From Raineyella fluvialis (GTDB lineage: Bacteria; Actinomycetota; Actinomycetes; Propionibacteriales; Propionibacteriaceae), in contig NZ_CP045725.1 in NCBI RefSeq assembly GCF_009646095.1, positions 2,046,001 through 2,110,000 of the forward strand: a stretch of DNA of 64,000 nt, given 5' to 3'. Below are positions 46,456-58,481 of the stretch, piece after piece. Position 1 is the stretch's first letter; each line of letters begins with the position of its first letter. Position numbers and translations under genes: made by a program. Below the pieces are notes generated by a model. It searched no databases, was not told the origin of the DNA, and saw nothing but the letters and a program-made list of their open reading frames with translations.

Positions 46456-48168
46456 ATGCAGATCACCGAGACCAGCGACCTGTGGTGGAAGAGCGCGGTC
46501 ATCTACTGCCTCGACATCGAGACGTTCCTCGATGCGAACGGCGACGGCAGCGGCGACCTCGGCGGGTTGGCGCGCCGGATGGATTACCTGAACGAGCTCG
46601 GGATCACCTGCCTGTGGCTGATGCCCTTCTATCCGAGCCCCGACCGGGATGACGGCTACGACATCGTCGACTTCTACGGGGTCGACCCGAGGCTCGGCAA
46701 CCACGGTGAACTCGTCGAGGTCATCCGCACCGCCCATGACCGGGGCATCCGGGTGATCGCCGACCTGGTCATCAACCACACGTCCGACAAGCATCCCTGG
46801 TTCCGGGAGGCGCGCCGCAGCAAGGACAACCGGTACCGCGACTTCTACGTCTGGCGGGACACGCCGCCGCCGGACACCCACACCCAGGTCGTCTTCCCCG
46901 ACAAGGAGACCTCCGTATGGCAGTTCGATGAACGGACCGAGGAGTGGTATCTCCACCATTTCTACAAGTACCAGCCGGATCTGAACACCTCGAACCCGGA
47001 TGTGCGCCGGGAGATCCTCCGGATCATCGGTTTCTGGCTCCAACTCGGCATCGACGGCTTCCGGGTCGATGCGGTGCCGTACTTCCTCTCCAGCGACAAG
47101 ACCTCGCCCAGTGAGTCGATGCCGGGAGATCCGCACCTGGTGCTGAAGTCGATCCGTTCCTTCCTCGAGCGGCGCAAGGGCAGCGCGATGATGCTCGGCG
47201 AGGTCAACCTGCCGTACGACCAGCAGCTGGCGTACTTCGGCGGCGAGGCGGGCGATGAGCTCAACCAGATGTTCGACTTCGTCGGGATGCAGGCGGCGTA
47301 CCTGTCCTTCGCCCGGGAGGACGCCACCCCACTCAAGGAGGCCCTGCTCGCCCGGCCGCCGATCCACGCGACCTGCGCCTGGGCCAACTTCCTGCGCAAC
47401 CACGACGAGCTCACCCTGGACAAGCTCAGCGAGAGTGAACGGCAGGAGGTCTTCGACGCGTTCGGGCCCGAGGAGAACATGCAGCTCTACGGCCGTGGGC
47501 TGAAACGCCGGCTGCCGTCGATGCTCGGCGGTGACCCGCGCCGGATCCGGATGGCGTACAGCCTGATGTTCTCCCTCCCCGGCACGCCGGCGCTCTACTA
47601 CGGGGAGGAGATCGGCATGATCGAGGACCTCGAGGCCGAGGGGCGGATGGCGGTGCGCACCCCCATGCAGTGGAGCGACCGGCCGAACGGCGGGTTCTCC
47701 ACCACGGAGCCCCGCCACCTGGTCCAGCGCCTGGTCCCCGATGGTGGCAGCCCCGAGCACATCAATGTGGCCCGCCAGCGTCACGAGGGCGACTCGCTGT
47801 GGAACTTCATCCGTGACCTGATCGGACTGCGGCGGACGTGCAACGAGCTGGGCTGGGGCGAGGTCTCGATCCTGGACCAGCCGGCCCCCTCGGTGCTGGC
47901 CCACCGGTGTGACCTGCCCGGGGCGGCGATCATCGCGGTGCACAACCTGGCGTCCGAGGCGGTGACGATCGACCTGTCGGTCGATGCCTTGACCAGCGAG
48001 ACCATGGAGGGCGACCCCGACGGTCCCAAGCCGGTGCCGTTCGTCTGCGTCGATCTGTGGGGACCGCACCGGGTGGAGCTGGAGAACGGCGTGCTGCGGG
48101 TGGCGCTGCCGGCCTACGGCTACCGCTGGTTCCGGATCCTGGAAGCCGACGACCTGGACGCGCCCTAG
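46456..48168 (+). CDS. GH13 alpha-amylase family protein (trehalose synthase-like)
   Basis: The 570-residue cytosolic glycoside hydrolase starts MQITETSDLWWKSAVIYCLD, as in GH13 trehalose synthase relatives. The (beta/alpha)8 barrel shows DLVINHTSD, the nucleophile Asp in GFRVDAVPYF, the acid/base Glu in MLGEVN and the transition-state Asp in LRNHDEL. A C-terminal beta domain follows. Family members interconvert maltose and trehalose or hydrolyse alpha-glucans, and the exact activity is open. The ATG at 46456 matches the family N-terminus. Earlier in-frame starts at 46447 and 46384 cannot be excluded. No maltokinase or GlgE gene is adjacent. Confidence 0.87.
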   Translation: MQITETSDLWWKSAVIYCLDIETFLDANGDGSGDLGGLARRMDYLNELGITCLWLMPFYPSPDRDDGYDIVDFYGVDPRLGNHGELVEVIRTAHDRGIRVIADLVINHTSDKHPWFREARRSKDNRYRDFYVWRDTPPPDTHTQVVFPDKETSVWQFDERTEEWYLHHFYKYQPDLNTSNPDVRREILRIIGFWLQLGIDGFRVDAVPYFLSSDKTSPSESMPGDPHLVLKSIRSFLERRKGSAMMLGEVNLPYDQQLAYFGGEAGDELNQMFDFVGMQAAYLSFAREDATPLKEALLARPPIHATCAWANFLRNHDELTLDKLSESERQEVFDAFGPEENMQLYGRGLKRRLPSMLGGDPRRIRMAYSLMFSLPGTPALYYGEEIGMIEDLEAEGRMAVRTPMQWSDRPNGGFSTTEPRHLVQRLVPDGGSPEHINVARQRHEGDSLWNFIRDLIGLRRTCNELGWGEVSILDQPAPSVLAHRCDLPGAAIIAVHNLASEAVTIDLSVDALTSETMEGDPDGPKPVPFVCVDLWGPHRVELENGVLRVALPAYGYRWFRILEADDLDAP

Positions 48169-48263
48169 CCGTGTCCCGGCAGGCTGCGAGAGGCCTGGCG
48201 TCTGCCACCTGTCATGCACGATGATCGCTCGAGCCGACCCGACCGAACCATGAGGAGCCCTTG

Positions 48264-48695
48264 ATGAAGCCAGGACTCGACCCGGGACAGATCCACACCG
48301 TGTCGGTGGTGGTCGATGACTCCCTGACCGTGCCCGCTGTGTCGGCCAAGTTCCCCGGGTTCGAGGAGATGCCGCGGGTCTTCGCGACCGCCTTCATGGT
48401 CGGCTTCGCCGAATGCGCGTCCATGGGAGCGCTCGCGGACTACCTCGAGCCGTCCGAGTCGAGCGTCGGGGTGGACGTACGTTTCGACCACACGGCCGCG
48501 ACGCCGGTGGGGATGACCGTGACGGCGACCGCCGAGGTGACCGCGGTCGAGGGCCGCATCGTGACGTTCCATGTGGTGCTGCGCGACGACGTGCAGCAGA
48601 TCGGTGAGGGAACCCACCAGCGGGCGATCATCGACCGGGAGAAGTTCACCGCGCGCGTGGCGGCCAAGGCGGAACGGCGCGGGCTGCTGGGGTAG
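48264..48695 (+). CDS. Hotdog-fold thioesterase (FlK-like)
   Basis: The 143-residue protein shows the hotdog-fold pattern with PGFEEMPRVFATAFMVGFAE followed by SSVGVDVRFDHTAATPVGM, like fluoroacetyl-CoA thioesterase family members. It probably hydrolyses a short acyl-CoA, with the substrate unknown. GAGGAG lies 7 nt before the ATG at 48264. It is a single gene that ends 19 nt before the inferred stop of the convergent membrane protein. Confidence 0.83.
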   Translation: MKPGLDPGQIHTVSVVVDDSLTVPAVSAKFPGFEEMPRVFATAFMVGFAECASMGALADYLEPSESSVGVDVRFDHTAATPVGMTVTATAEVTAVEGRIVTFHVVLRDDVQQIGEGTHQRAIIDREKFTARVAAKAERRGLLG

Positions 48696-48714
48696 CGCAC
48701 CTGTCAGGCGATGG

Positions 48715-49909
48715 TCACATCCACCAGTGGATTGCTTCCTTGATCCCTTTCGGGCCATCGGGGTACATCGCCCCCTGGTAGCGAGGTAGACGGCCAGGGC
48801 CATAGCCAGTGGTGGATAGGTCCCCTCCCAGATTTCGTCACTGGCCGCGGGACGCGACAGGATCGTGAAGGCTCCGACCAGGAGGGTCGCTGTCCCCAGC
48901 GAGCTGATCCAGCGGGTCCAGTCCAGCCCGGTCGCGAAGACTGCTATGGCTGCGGCGACGAACACCGTCCAGGCGGCCAACGTGAACCAGGAGCGGCGGA
49001 CGCCGAGCGAGAAGGCAGGTGCCCAGAGCCGAAGCCATGCGGCGTGCAGGCCGGACTGGAGAGTGCCAGCAGCCAAGATCGCCGCCATCTTCCAGGCTGG
49101 GATGGCCCAGACGCGAGCGAACGATGTCATCAGGTCATCCGCCATGTAAGCGATGACTCCGCCATAGCCGGGGTCATTAGGGCGAGCCCACCATCCGGAG
49201 TAATTCGTCACGGCGGGAGCGGTCTGGAGTTGGTGCACCAGTGCTGGATCCGAACGTCCGAAGAGGACGACCGCCAATACCGCCCCCCGACCGGGATGAA
49301 GAGGGTCAGGCTCTCCCATACCTTTGTACGGGGCGCCGTGTCAGCGACCGCGATCAGGACGAGGACGACGATGCCCCAAATTCCCATCGACGCCTCGTGG
49401 ACCAGAGTGAGGACCCCACCAGCCAGCCCCAGCACCGTCAGAACCGCCACCAGCGCAGGCGGACGCCCTCGGGTCGGCAGAAGTACCGCGCCGACAGTGA
49501 TCAGCCACACGAGTCCGAACTGGTCCGGGCGTCCATAGGCAATCAGGGCGTCGAACGTCCATGGGGAGCACGCGAGCAGCATCGCCAACGCCACCGAGGA
49601 CCGGGTGCCATGTCTGACCAGCGCGGCGATGACGAGGTACAGGGCTATCGCCGGGAGCAGCGCGGCCGACCAAGGGGCGAGGTACGTCAGCCAAGTCGGT
49701 ACCCTGTCGGCACGCCCCGATAGAAGCTGGATGATTTCACCGCCCAGTCCGCGACGAACGAAGCCGTAGTCATACGTCACCAGCCAGTATGAAACCTGCA
49801 TCTCATCCGGCCGGAATCTCATTTGGGCGAGCACCTGATAGGCGACGACGACGCCCAGCAGTCCGGTCAATCCACGCTTCGTCCGAAGCGCGTCCCCCCA
49901 ATGGCGCAT
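48715..49909 (-). pseudogene. Polytopic envelope membrane protein with two apparent one-base frameshifts
   Basis: The N-terminal frame (49909 to about 49289) has about five helices and the motif YDYGFVRRGLGGE. This motif is seen in multi-spanning proteins of unknown function in bacterial polysaccharide loci. The sequence continues in another frame (VLAVVLFGRSDPALVHQLQ), and a third frame gives the natural end (YPDGPKGIKEAIHWWM). Adding one base in the C6 run at 49283-49288 and one in the C5 run at 48771-48775 restores 398 residues with about ten helices. Without the second fix the frame would overrun the whole thioesterase gene. TAGGGT (49916-49921) is 6 nt before the ATG. A glycosyltransferase-C or polymerase-like role is a guess. 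Confidence 0.75.
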
Positions 49910-50021
49910 GGCCTCACCCTAATGAACGTCGATCTCGCTGCAGCTCGCTCTCGGTCCGGAAGATGGCCCCGGGACTGGACCAACGGAGGTCGCGGGAGCC
50001 CGGGGACATAGGATCGGCGTC

Positions 50022-51227
<1,206 letters not shown>

Positions 51228-51347
51228 GCAGCGGCTCGGTCAAAATGTGATCTGTCGGCCCTTTCGCTGTGTGCTGACTCATAGCTAGAGTCGGCTCAAA
51301 TCGCATCCCGGTGGGGGATACGGCACGAGCGGGGGGCCGGGCGGGAT

Positions 51348-54300
51348 ATGAGTGCACGGATGCGGGTGCTGGGTCTGGGGAGGCCGTCGACGACGGTCCT
51401 GATCATTCTGGTCGTGCTCGCCACGATCCTCGGCTGGGGCGGCCTCCCTCCCGCGTCGGCCACGGTCGCGACGATCTCGAACGACGCGGCGCGCACCGGC
51501 TGGGACCGGAACGAGGCCGGGCTGTCGCCGGCAGACATCACCTCCAGCGACTTCGGCGTGGTGTTCAACCACCAGGTCGACGGCCAGGTCTACGGCCAGC
51601 CGCTGGTGGTCGGGTCCACCGTGATCGCCGTGACCGAGAACAACGCCGTCTACGGACTCGACCCCGTCACCGGTGCCGAGAAGTGGAGCCGCAACGTCGG
51701 CAAGGCGTGGTCCCCCTCACCACTCAGCTGCGGTGACCTCACCCCGACCATCGGCATCACCTCGACGCCCGTCTACGATGCTGCCACCGGCTTCGTCTAC
51801 TTCCTGGCCAAGGTCGACGACGGCCCCGACGTCCAGCACCCCAGCTGGTGGATGCATGCCATCACACCAGGCACGGGCGTGGAGCGGACGGGGTGGCCGG
51901 TCCGGATCAGCGGCGCCGCCAGCAACGATTCCACCGCCGTCTTCAACCCTGAGGTCGAGATGCAACGCCCCGGCCTACTGGCGCTGGGCGGGTCGATCTA
52001 CGCCGCTTTCGGCGCCCATTGCGACCGGGGGGCCTACCGCGGATTCGTCGTGGGGGTGAGCACCTCGTCCCCGCAGGTGAGCTCGATGTGGACGACGGAG
52101 GCCGGTAGCTCCAGCAGCGGTGCGGGTATCTGGCAGTCCGGTGGCGGGCTGGTGTCGGACGGTTCGGGGCGCATCCTCTTCTCCACCGGCAACGGCGTGA
52201 TGCCTCCTGTCTCCTCCGGGACCTCGGTGCCGAAGACCTTGTCGGAGTCCGTCGTCCGGCTCAATGCGACGTCCAACGGCCTGCAAGCCGCGGATTTCTT
52301 CAGCCCGTCCAACGCGGCGACCCTGGACAGCGGCGATCAGGACCTGGGATCGGGTGGCCCGATCGCGCTGCCGGACTCCTTCGGCACCACCGGGCACCCG
52401 CACGTCCTGGTGCAGCAGGGCAAGGACGGGCGTGTCTTCCTCCTGGACCGGGATGCGCTCGGCGGCCGTAGCCAGGGCTCGGGTGGGACCGATGCGGTCC
52501 TCGGTGTCGTCGGCCCCTACCAGGGGCAGTGGGGACACCCGGCGGCTTGGTCGAGCACGGCCGGCAACTACCTGTACCTGGTCGGTAACGGCGGTCCGCT
52601 CCGCGCACTGCGTGGCGGCAGTAGCTCCGGCGTGCCGGCGTTGACCCAGGTGGGCGCGAGCCAGGACACCTTTCCCTACACCTCCGGTTCGCCGGTCATC
52701 ACCTCCAACAGCACGGACTCCGGGTCGGGGGTCGTCTGGGTGATGCGCAGCGGTGGTGGCTCCTCGGGCACGACGGCCCAGTTGCGGGCCTACAGTGCGA
52801 TCCCCGATTCGCGGGGGATCCTGACCCTGCTCTACTCGGCCGACATCGGCACCATGGCGAAGTTCACCGTGCCGGCGACCGATGGCAACCACGTCTACAT
52901 CGGCACCCGCGACGGGCGTGTCATCGGGTTCGGGCGTCCGGCGACGTCCGCTCTGACCGGGTCGCCGGTCAACTTCGGCAACGTGGCCGCCGGGACCACT
53001 GCCACCGGCACGCTGACCCTGACGGCCACCCGCTCCTTGACGGTCACCGGGGCCACCACGGCGGCGCCCTTCGGGGTGACCGCGCCCGCGCAACCCGTGA
53101 GCCTGGCCGCCGGCGGCACGATCCAGTTGCCGGTGTCGTTCAGTCCGACCGCTGCCGGCGCCGCGTCGGGTCTGGTCAGCGTGACCATCGATGCCGGGAA
53201 CGTACTGACCTTCGCCCTCAACGGGACAGGCACGGCCGTCGGGCTGCAGGCCCAGCCGGCCACCGCAACCTTCGTCGACCAGGTCGTCGGCTCGACCGGT
53301 CTGGCGAATGTGCAGGTCACCAACACCGGCTCGAATCCGGAGGTGATCTCCGCTGTGACCGGTCCGAGCGGACCCTTCACGGTGACCGGCCTGCCGAGCG
53401 TGGGCACCTCCATCCCCGGTGGTGGTTCGGGGTCTTTCGTGCTGGGCGTGAAGTACTCGCCCACCGTGGCGGGATCCGATGCGAGTGCGGTGACGATCAC
53501 GTCCACCAGTGGCACACTCAAGATCCCGCTGTCGGGCACTGCCATCTCCGGCGCCGCCCACCTGGTGCTCAACCCGTCGACCCTCGATTTCGGATCGGTC
53601 CCGGTGGGCTCCTCCCGCACCCTGAACTTCGACGTCACCAACACGGGCAACATCGCCACCACCATCACTCTGGCGAAGGCACCGGCCGGCGTCTTCAGCA
53701 CGTCGTCGCCACTGTCCGAGGGAGTGGTGGTCGGTCCAGGCCAGGTGATCCACCAGCCCGTCACGTTCACCCCGACGACCGTTGGGTCAGCCCCGCCCGC
53801 CGTGTACGCGATCAACAGCGACTCGAACACCGCCATCATGAACGAGCAGCTGACCGGGGTCGGCACCGGACCGGTGCCCGCACCGGCGACGAACTCGTGG
53901 CAGTTGAACGGCACCACGACCATGCCGACGGCCGGCCAGCTCCAGCTGACGCCGGCGACCAACTCCGCGACCGGCACGGCCTTCTACAACACGGTCGCTC
54001 CGGTGACCGGCGCGGGAACGGTGCCCACGGAGGGTCTCGACGCGAAGTTCAACGTGACGATGAACGGCGGCTCGGGCGCCGATGGTGTGTCCTTCGCGAT
54101 GCTCGATCCCAGTAAGACCGCGCCGAATGCCGTGGGTGGTGGCGGTGGTGGGGTCGGTGTCTCGGGCCTGCCCGGCATCGCCGTCATGTTGCAGACGTGG
54201 CCGGCGGCGGGGGTGTCCAGCAACAACTTCGTCGGGGTGGCGCAGACCACGTCGTCGGGCGTGACCATGCTGAAGTGGGTGAACGCCCCCTCAGACCTGC

Positions 54301-56047
54301 GCACTGGCAGCCATCCGGTCGAGGTGAGCGTGGTGTCGGGGCACGTCAAGGTGTCCGTTGACGGCCACGCGTTGCTCGATGTGGTGCCGCCGTCAGGGAG
54401 CCTGACGCCCAGCGCGATGATCGGGTTCACCGGCGCCACGGGCGGTCTCAACGACATCCATGCCGTCAACAAGGTCACCATCACCACACAGGTGTCCGGT
54501 GCTGGCACCGTCCCGGTCCCTGGACCGGCGTTCGGCACCTGGCAGCTCAACGGCACGTCGACCTTGCCGTCGGCCGGCCAGCTCCAGTTGACCCCGGCCG
54601 TCAACGGTGCCACCGGGACGGCGTTCTACATCGGAGCACCGGTCAGTGGAGCGGTCCGCACCGAGGGTCTTGACGCCAAGTTCAGCGCGACGATGAACGG
54701 TGGGTCCGGCGCCGATGGTCTCTCCTTCGCGATGCTCGATCCCAGCAAGAGCTCGCCGACAGCGGTCGGTGGCGGCGGCGGTGGGGTTGGTGTGTCGGGC
54801 CTGCCCGGCATCGCGGTGATGCTGCAGACGTACCCGGCCGCCGGAGTGTCCAGTAACAACTACGTGGGGGTCGCGCAGACGACGCCCTCAGGCGTGACCA
54901 TGCTGAAGTGGGTGAACGCCCCTCGGATCTGCGCAGTGGCAGCCATCCGGTCGAGGTGATCGTGGCCTCGGGGCACGTGAAGGTGTCCGTGGACGGCCAG
55001 GCGTTGCTTGATGTGGTGCCGCCGTCGGGGAGCCTGACGCCGACCTCGATGATCGGCTTCACCGGCGCCACGGGCGGACGCAACGACGTCCATGCCGTCA
55101 GCAACGTCGCCATCACCACCACCGCCGGGGCGGGTGCGCCGCTGACGAACGCCACCGCCGACACGAGCTTCGGCGACGTGCTCCTCGGCCGCAGCGGACA
55201 GCTGTCGGTGACCCTGACCAACAAGAGCAGCCAGCCGGAGGTCGTGATGGCGGTCACTGGCCCCGCCGCGCCGTTCACCGCCACCCTGCCGTCGGTCGGG
55301 TCGACCGTCCCCGCAGGAGCCAGCGTCACCGTGCCGGTCACGTTCACGCCGACCGTGGACGGCACGTTCACGGACAGCTTCACCGTGGTCACCACCAGTG
55401 GCCAGGTCGTGGTGCCTCTCAGCGGCACCGGCAGCAACCAGCTGCCGGACCTCTCCACGTCGACCTGGAACGGGTTGGGGACGACGGTGCTGTCGGGCAC
55501 GACGGTCACCCTGACGTCCGACGGGCAGCTCGGTGCTGCCGGCCTGATGTACAACTCGACCGCGGTGGCGCCTCAGGGCGTCCATGCGGTCTTCTCGGTC
55601 CAGATCAGCGGTAACCACCCGACGGGTGCCGACGGCCTGGCCTTCGCCCTGCTCGATGCGGGGGCGGCCAAGCCGACCGCGCCGGGCCTGGCGGGATCCG
55701 GCCTCGGGATCAACGGCCTCACCGCGACGTACTTCAGCATGGCGACCTGGTCGGCCTGGGGGATCAACAGTTCGAACTACGCCGGAGTCGGCACCACCTC
55801 CGGGGGGACCGGACTCAACTACCTGTCCTCGACGACGGCCATCCCGCCGCTGCGGACCGGGACGCACAACGTCGACGTACGCATCACCTCGGCGAACCAC
55901 ATGGTCGTCAAGGTCGACGGGCAGCAGGTGCAGGACACCCTGGTGCCGAACCTGCCGCCGAAGGTCTACATCGCCTTCGGTGGGGCCACCGGTGGCGCGA
56001 CGGACACGCATGCGGTGCTGAACCCGGTGATCACGTACACCGGGTAG
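51348..56047 (+). pseudogene. Giant secreted propeller/HYDIN-like/lectin protein with apparent one-base frameshift
   Basis: The rejoined protein has 1566 residues. A signal peptide (residues 1-39, ending PPASA) leads to a PQQ-like beta-propeller (about 42-525; DGQVYGQPLVVG, TENNAVYGLDPVTGAEKW). Three immunoglobulin-like choice-of-anchor D/HYDIN domains (about 530-838) come next, then two near-identical L-type lectin-like domains (about 850-1047 and 1064-1258). A fourth HYDIN-like domain and a divergent third lectin-like domain reach the end at VITYTG. There is no sortase motif or C-terminal anchor, so it is secreted. The frame breaks in the second lectin copy. Its C4 run at 54919-54922 is C5 in the first copy. 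A role in binding surface or environmental glycans is inference. Confidence 0.83.
53898..55120 (+). repeat. Tandem duplication of a lectin-domain segment
   Basis: Two copies of about 590 nt, 53898-54488 and 54540-55120, lie in direct orientation with a period of about 642 nt. They share most bases, for example WQLNG, ADGxSFAMLDPSK and GGGGGGVGVSGLPGIAVMLQT at protein level. The second copy lacks 9 nt and one C. The similarity at silent positions points to a recent duplication or gene conversion. Confidence 0.85.
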
Positions 56048-56051
56048 TCGC

Positions 56052-58388
56052 TCAGGCCAGCAGGTGCTGCAGCAACAGGCGAGCCGCGTCCTTGTCGAGG
56101 GTCTGGTTGGCATTGCCGCACTTCGGTGACTGGATGCAGCTGGGGCATCCGTCTGAGCAGCGGCAACTCGTCAGGCGTTCGTACGTCGCCGCCCACCAGC
56201 GCTCGGCGATCCGGAAACCCTCGGCGGCGTAGCCCGAGCCACCGGACTGCCCATCGTGGATGAAGATCGTGGCGGTGCCGGTGTCGGGATGGAAGACGGT
56301 GGACACGCCGCCGATGTCCCACCGGTCGCACGAGGCGAACATCGGCAGCAGCCCGATCGCTGTGTGCTCGGCGGCATGGACGGCGCCGGCGAGCTGCGGA
56401 TAGGTGAGGCCTGTTGCGCTGACGACCTCTTCGGGGATGGTGATCCACATCGCCTGTGTCTCGAGGGCGTGTTCCGGCATTACCATCGGGGTCTGGTCCC
56501 ACACCTCGCCGGTGAGTTCGTCACGGCGCAGATACCCGATCACCTGGCCGGTGAGGCGTACGGAACCGCGATGCACGGCGGCGGGACCGAAGGGGCGGCT
56601 TTCTGCGGTGGTGAGGACCTCGATGTCCATCGTGCTGACCGGCTGGGTGGTGTAGCCCGGACGGTCCCGGTGCACCGTCGCCTCGTAGTTGTCGAGATCG
56701 AGGGTGTCCACCATCCAGGAGTCTCCCTGGTGCAGGTACACCGCCTCAGGGTGGACGGCACGATCGGCTGACCCCACGTCCGCGACGCCGACCAACCGCC
56801 CCGTGTCGCGGTCGATGATGTCGATGGCCCGCGCACCGCCACCGCGGATGTCGATCATCGTCGCGGCCCGTTCCGGGCGTGTCCAGAACCAGCCGGCCCG
56901 CCGCTTCCGCAACGCTCCTTGAGCGACGAGAGCATCGGCGATCCGGGCCATGGCGGGGCCGAAGAACCGAGTGTCGTCCTGGGTCAGCGGTGCTTCCTGG
57001 GCGGCAGCCGCCAGATGCGGACCGAGAACGTACGGATTGGCCGGATCGAGGACCGTCCGCTCCACCGAGCCGTCGAGCAGTTCGTCGGGGTGGGCGAAGA
57101 AATAGGCGTCGAGGGGGTTCTCGCGGGCGACCAGCAGGACCAGGGCGTCGTCGCCCCGTCGGCCTGCGCGCCCGGCCTGTTGCCACAGGGCCGCCCTCGT
57201 GCCGGGATAGCCCGACACGATCACCGCATCGAGCCCCGCGATGTCGACCCCCAGCTCGAGGGCGTTGGTGGCGGCGACGCCCTGCAGGTGGCCGGTCTGC
57301 AGGTCCCGTTCGAGGCGGCGGCGGTCCTGAGGCAGGTAGCCGGCCCGGTAGGCGTCGACCCGCCCGAGTGGGCCGATGAGCTCCTGCGCCGTGACCGCCA
57401 CCCGCTCGGCCATGGCGCGAGAGGCGATGAACGCCACGGTCTGGCGTCCCTCGGTCACGCAGTCGGCGAGGAGTTGGGCCGACTCGCTGTCGTGGTTGCC
57501 CTCGGGTTTCCACAGCACCAGGTCGACGTGCCCATGCGGGGAGCCGTCCTCCGTGACCGTCACGACGTCGCCGGAGTCGACCCCGGCCAGGTCCGCCAGC
57601 AGTTCGGCGCCGCCGTCTAGCGTGGCGGAGGTGGCGATGACCACCGGCTCGGCCCCGTACATCGCGGCGAGGCGGCGCAGTCGGCGGATGATCGCCGAGA
57701 CGTGGGCGCCGAACACGCCACGGTAGCGGTGGCACTCGTCCAGCACGATGTAGCGCAGCGACCCGAGCAGGCGCGCCCAGCGGGCGTGGTCGGGCAGCAC
57801 CGAGTAGTGGAGCATGTCGGGGTTGGTGAGGACGTAGGTTCCGAAGTCACGGGCCCACGCCCGCTCGGCGTCGTCAGAGTCGCCGTCCAGTGTGCAGACG
57901 CGCCAGTCGTCGAGCTGCAGGTCACGGCAGGCCCGCGACTGGTCATGCGCGAGGGCTTTGGTGGGGGCCAGATAGAGTGCCGTCCCGCTCCGCCGGGCGG
58001 CCCCGAGATCCGCGCGCAGCTGCGCAGCCGTGAGGCGGGGTCGCACGGCCGTCGCTGTTGCCACTCCGGTCGGGCCGCCATGCAGAGTCGTGACGGTGGT
58101 TGACCTGACAGTCGTGGGGTCGGCGCCGGTCTCGCGGGTGGCAGCCGCGACGGGCACGAGATAGGCCAGGGACTTGCCCGAGGCGGTGCCTGTGCTCAGC
58201 AGGACATGCCGGCCCGTACGGACGGCATCCATCGCCACGGCCTGGTGCTCCCACGGTGCGGTGATGCCCCGCTCCGCGAAGGCATCGGCGAGGTCGGCCG
58301 GCACCCAGTCGGGCCAGGCGACAGCACGCCCGGGGCGCGCGGGGATGCGATGGATGTGGCGCACCCGCGGGTCGGTCGACTGGAACAC
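56052..58388 (-). CDS. DEAD/DEAH-box helicase with C-terminal zinc-binding domain (MrfA/YprA-like)
   Basis: The 778-residue superfamily 2 helicase has the Q-like entry APWEHQAVAMDA and Walker A STGTASGKSLAYL. The DECHRYRG box, SATL (motif III), ATNALELGVDI and QQAGRAGRRG (motif VI) follow. The DUF1998-type C-terminus holds four cysteines (CRCSDGCPSCIQSPKCG) that bind metal. This matches MrfA of Bacillus, a 3'-5' helicase for mitomycin-type damage. TAGACT (58395-58400) is 6 nt before the GTG, a leaderless start. Its 3' end is 4 nt from that of the convergent giant secreted protein. Confidence 0.9.
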   Translation of the reverse strand: MFQSTDPRVRHIHRIPARPGRAVAWPDWVPADLADAFAERGITAPWEHQAVAMDAVRTGRHVLLSTGTASGKSLAYLVPVAAATRETGADPTTVRSTTVTTLHGGPTGVATATAVRPRLTAAQLRADLGAARRSGTALYLAPTKALAHDQSRACRDLQLDDWRVCTLDGDSDDAERAWARDFGTYVLTNPDMLHYSVLPDHARWARLLGSLRYIVLDECHRYRGVFGAHVSAIIRRLRRLAAMYGAEPVVIATSATLDGGAELLADLAGVDSGDVVTVTEDGSPHGHVDLVLWKPEGNHDSESAQLLADCVTEGRQTVAFIASRAMAERVAVTAQELIGPLGRVDAYRAGYLPQDRRRLERDLQTGHLQGVAATNALELGVDIAGLDAVIVSGYPGTRAALWQQAGRAGRRGDDALVLLVARENPLDAYFFAHPDELLDGSVERTVLDPANPYVLGPHLAAAAQEAPLTQDDTRFFGPAMARIADALVAQGALRKRRAGWFWTRPERAATMIDIRGGGARAIDIIDRDTGRLVGVADVGSADRAVHPEAVYLHQGDSWMVDTLDLDNYEATVHRDRPGYTTQPVSTMDIEVLTTAESRPFGPAAVHRGSVRLTGQVIGYLRRDELTGEVWDQTPMVMPEHALETQAMWITIPEEVVSATGLTYPQLAGAVHAAEHTAIGLLPMFASCDRWDIGGVSTVFHPDTGTATIFIHDGQSGGSGYAAEGFRIAERWWAATYERLTSCRCSDGCPSCIQSPKCGNANQTLDKDAARLLLQHLLA

Positions 58389-58481
58389 GCGGTCAGTCTA
58401 AGTCGCGGGACGGACAACGCTGCGGAGCGCCGGGGCTGGCAACCAAGCGCACCGTCGTGGCAGGGGGGAAGCGGGCGATGA

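Noticed and set aside
48165-48714. Extension of the membrane-protein frame across the thioesterase gene to 48165
   Set aside because: The extra part has no membrane or domain character. Adding one base at 48771-48775 gives a sensible end at 48715.
49910-50021. SAM riboswitch before metK
   Set aside because: The region is only 112 nt, is shared with a divergent promoter, and the -10 is 7 nt from the GTG, leaving no leader RNA.
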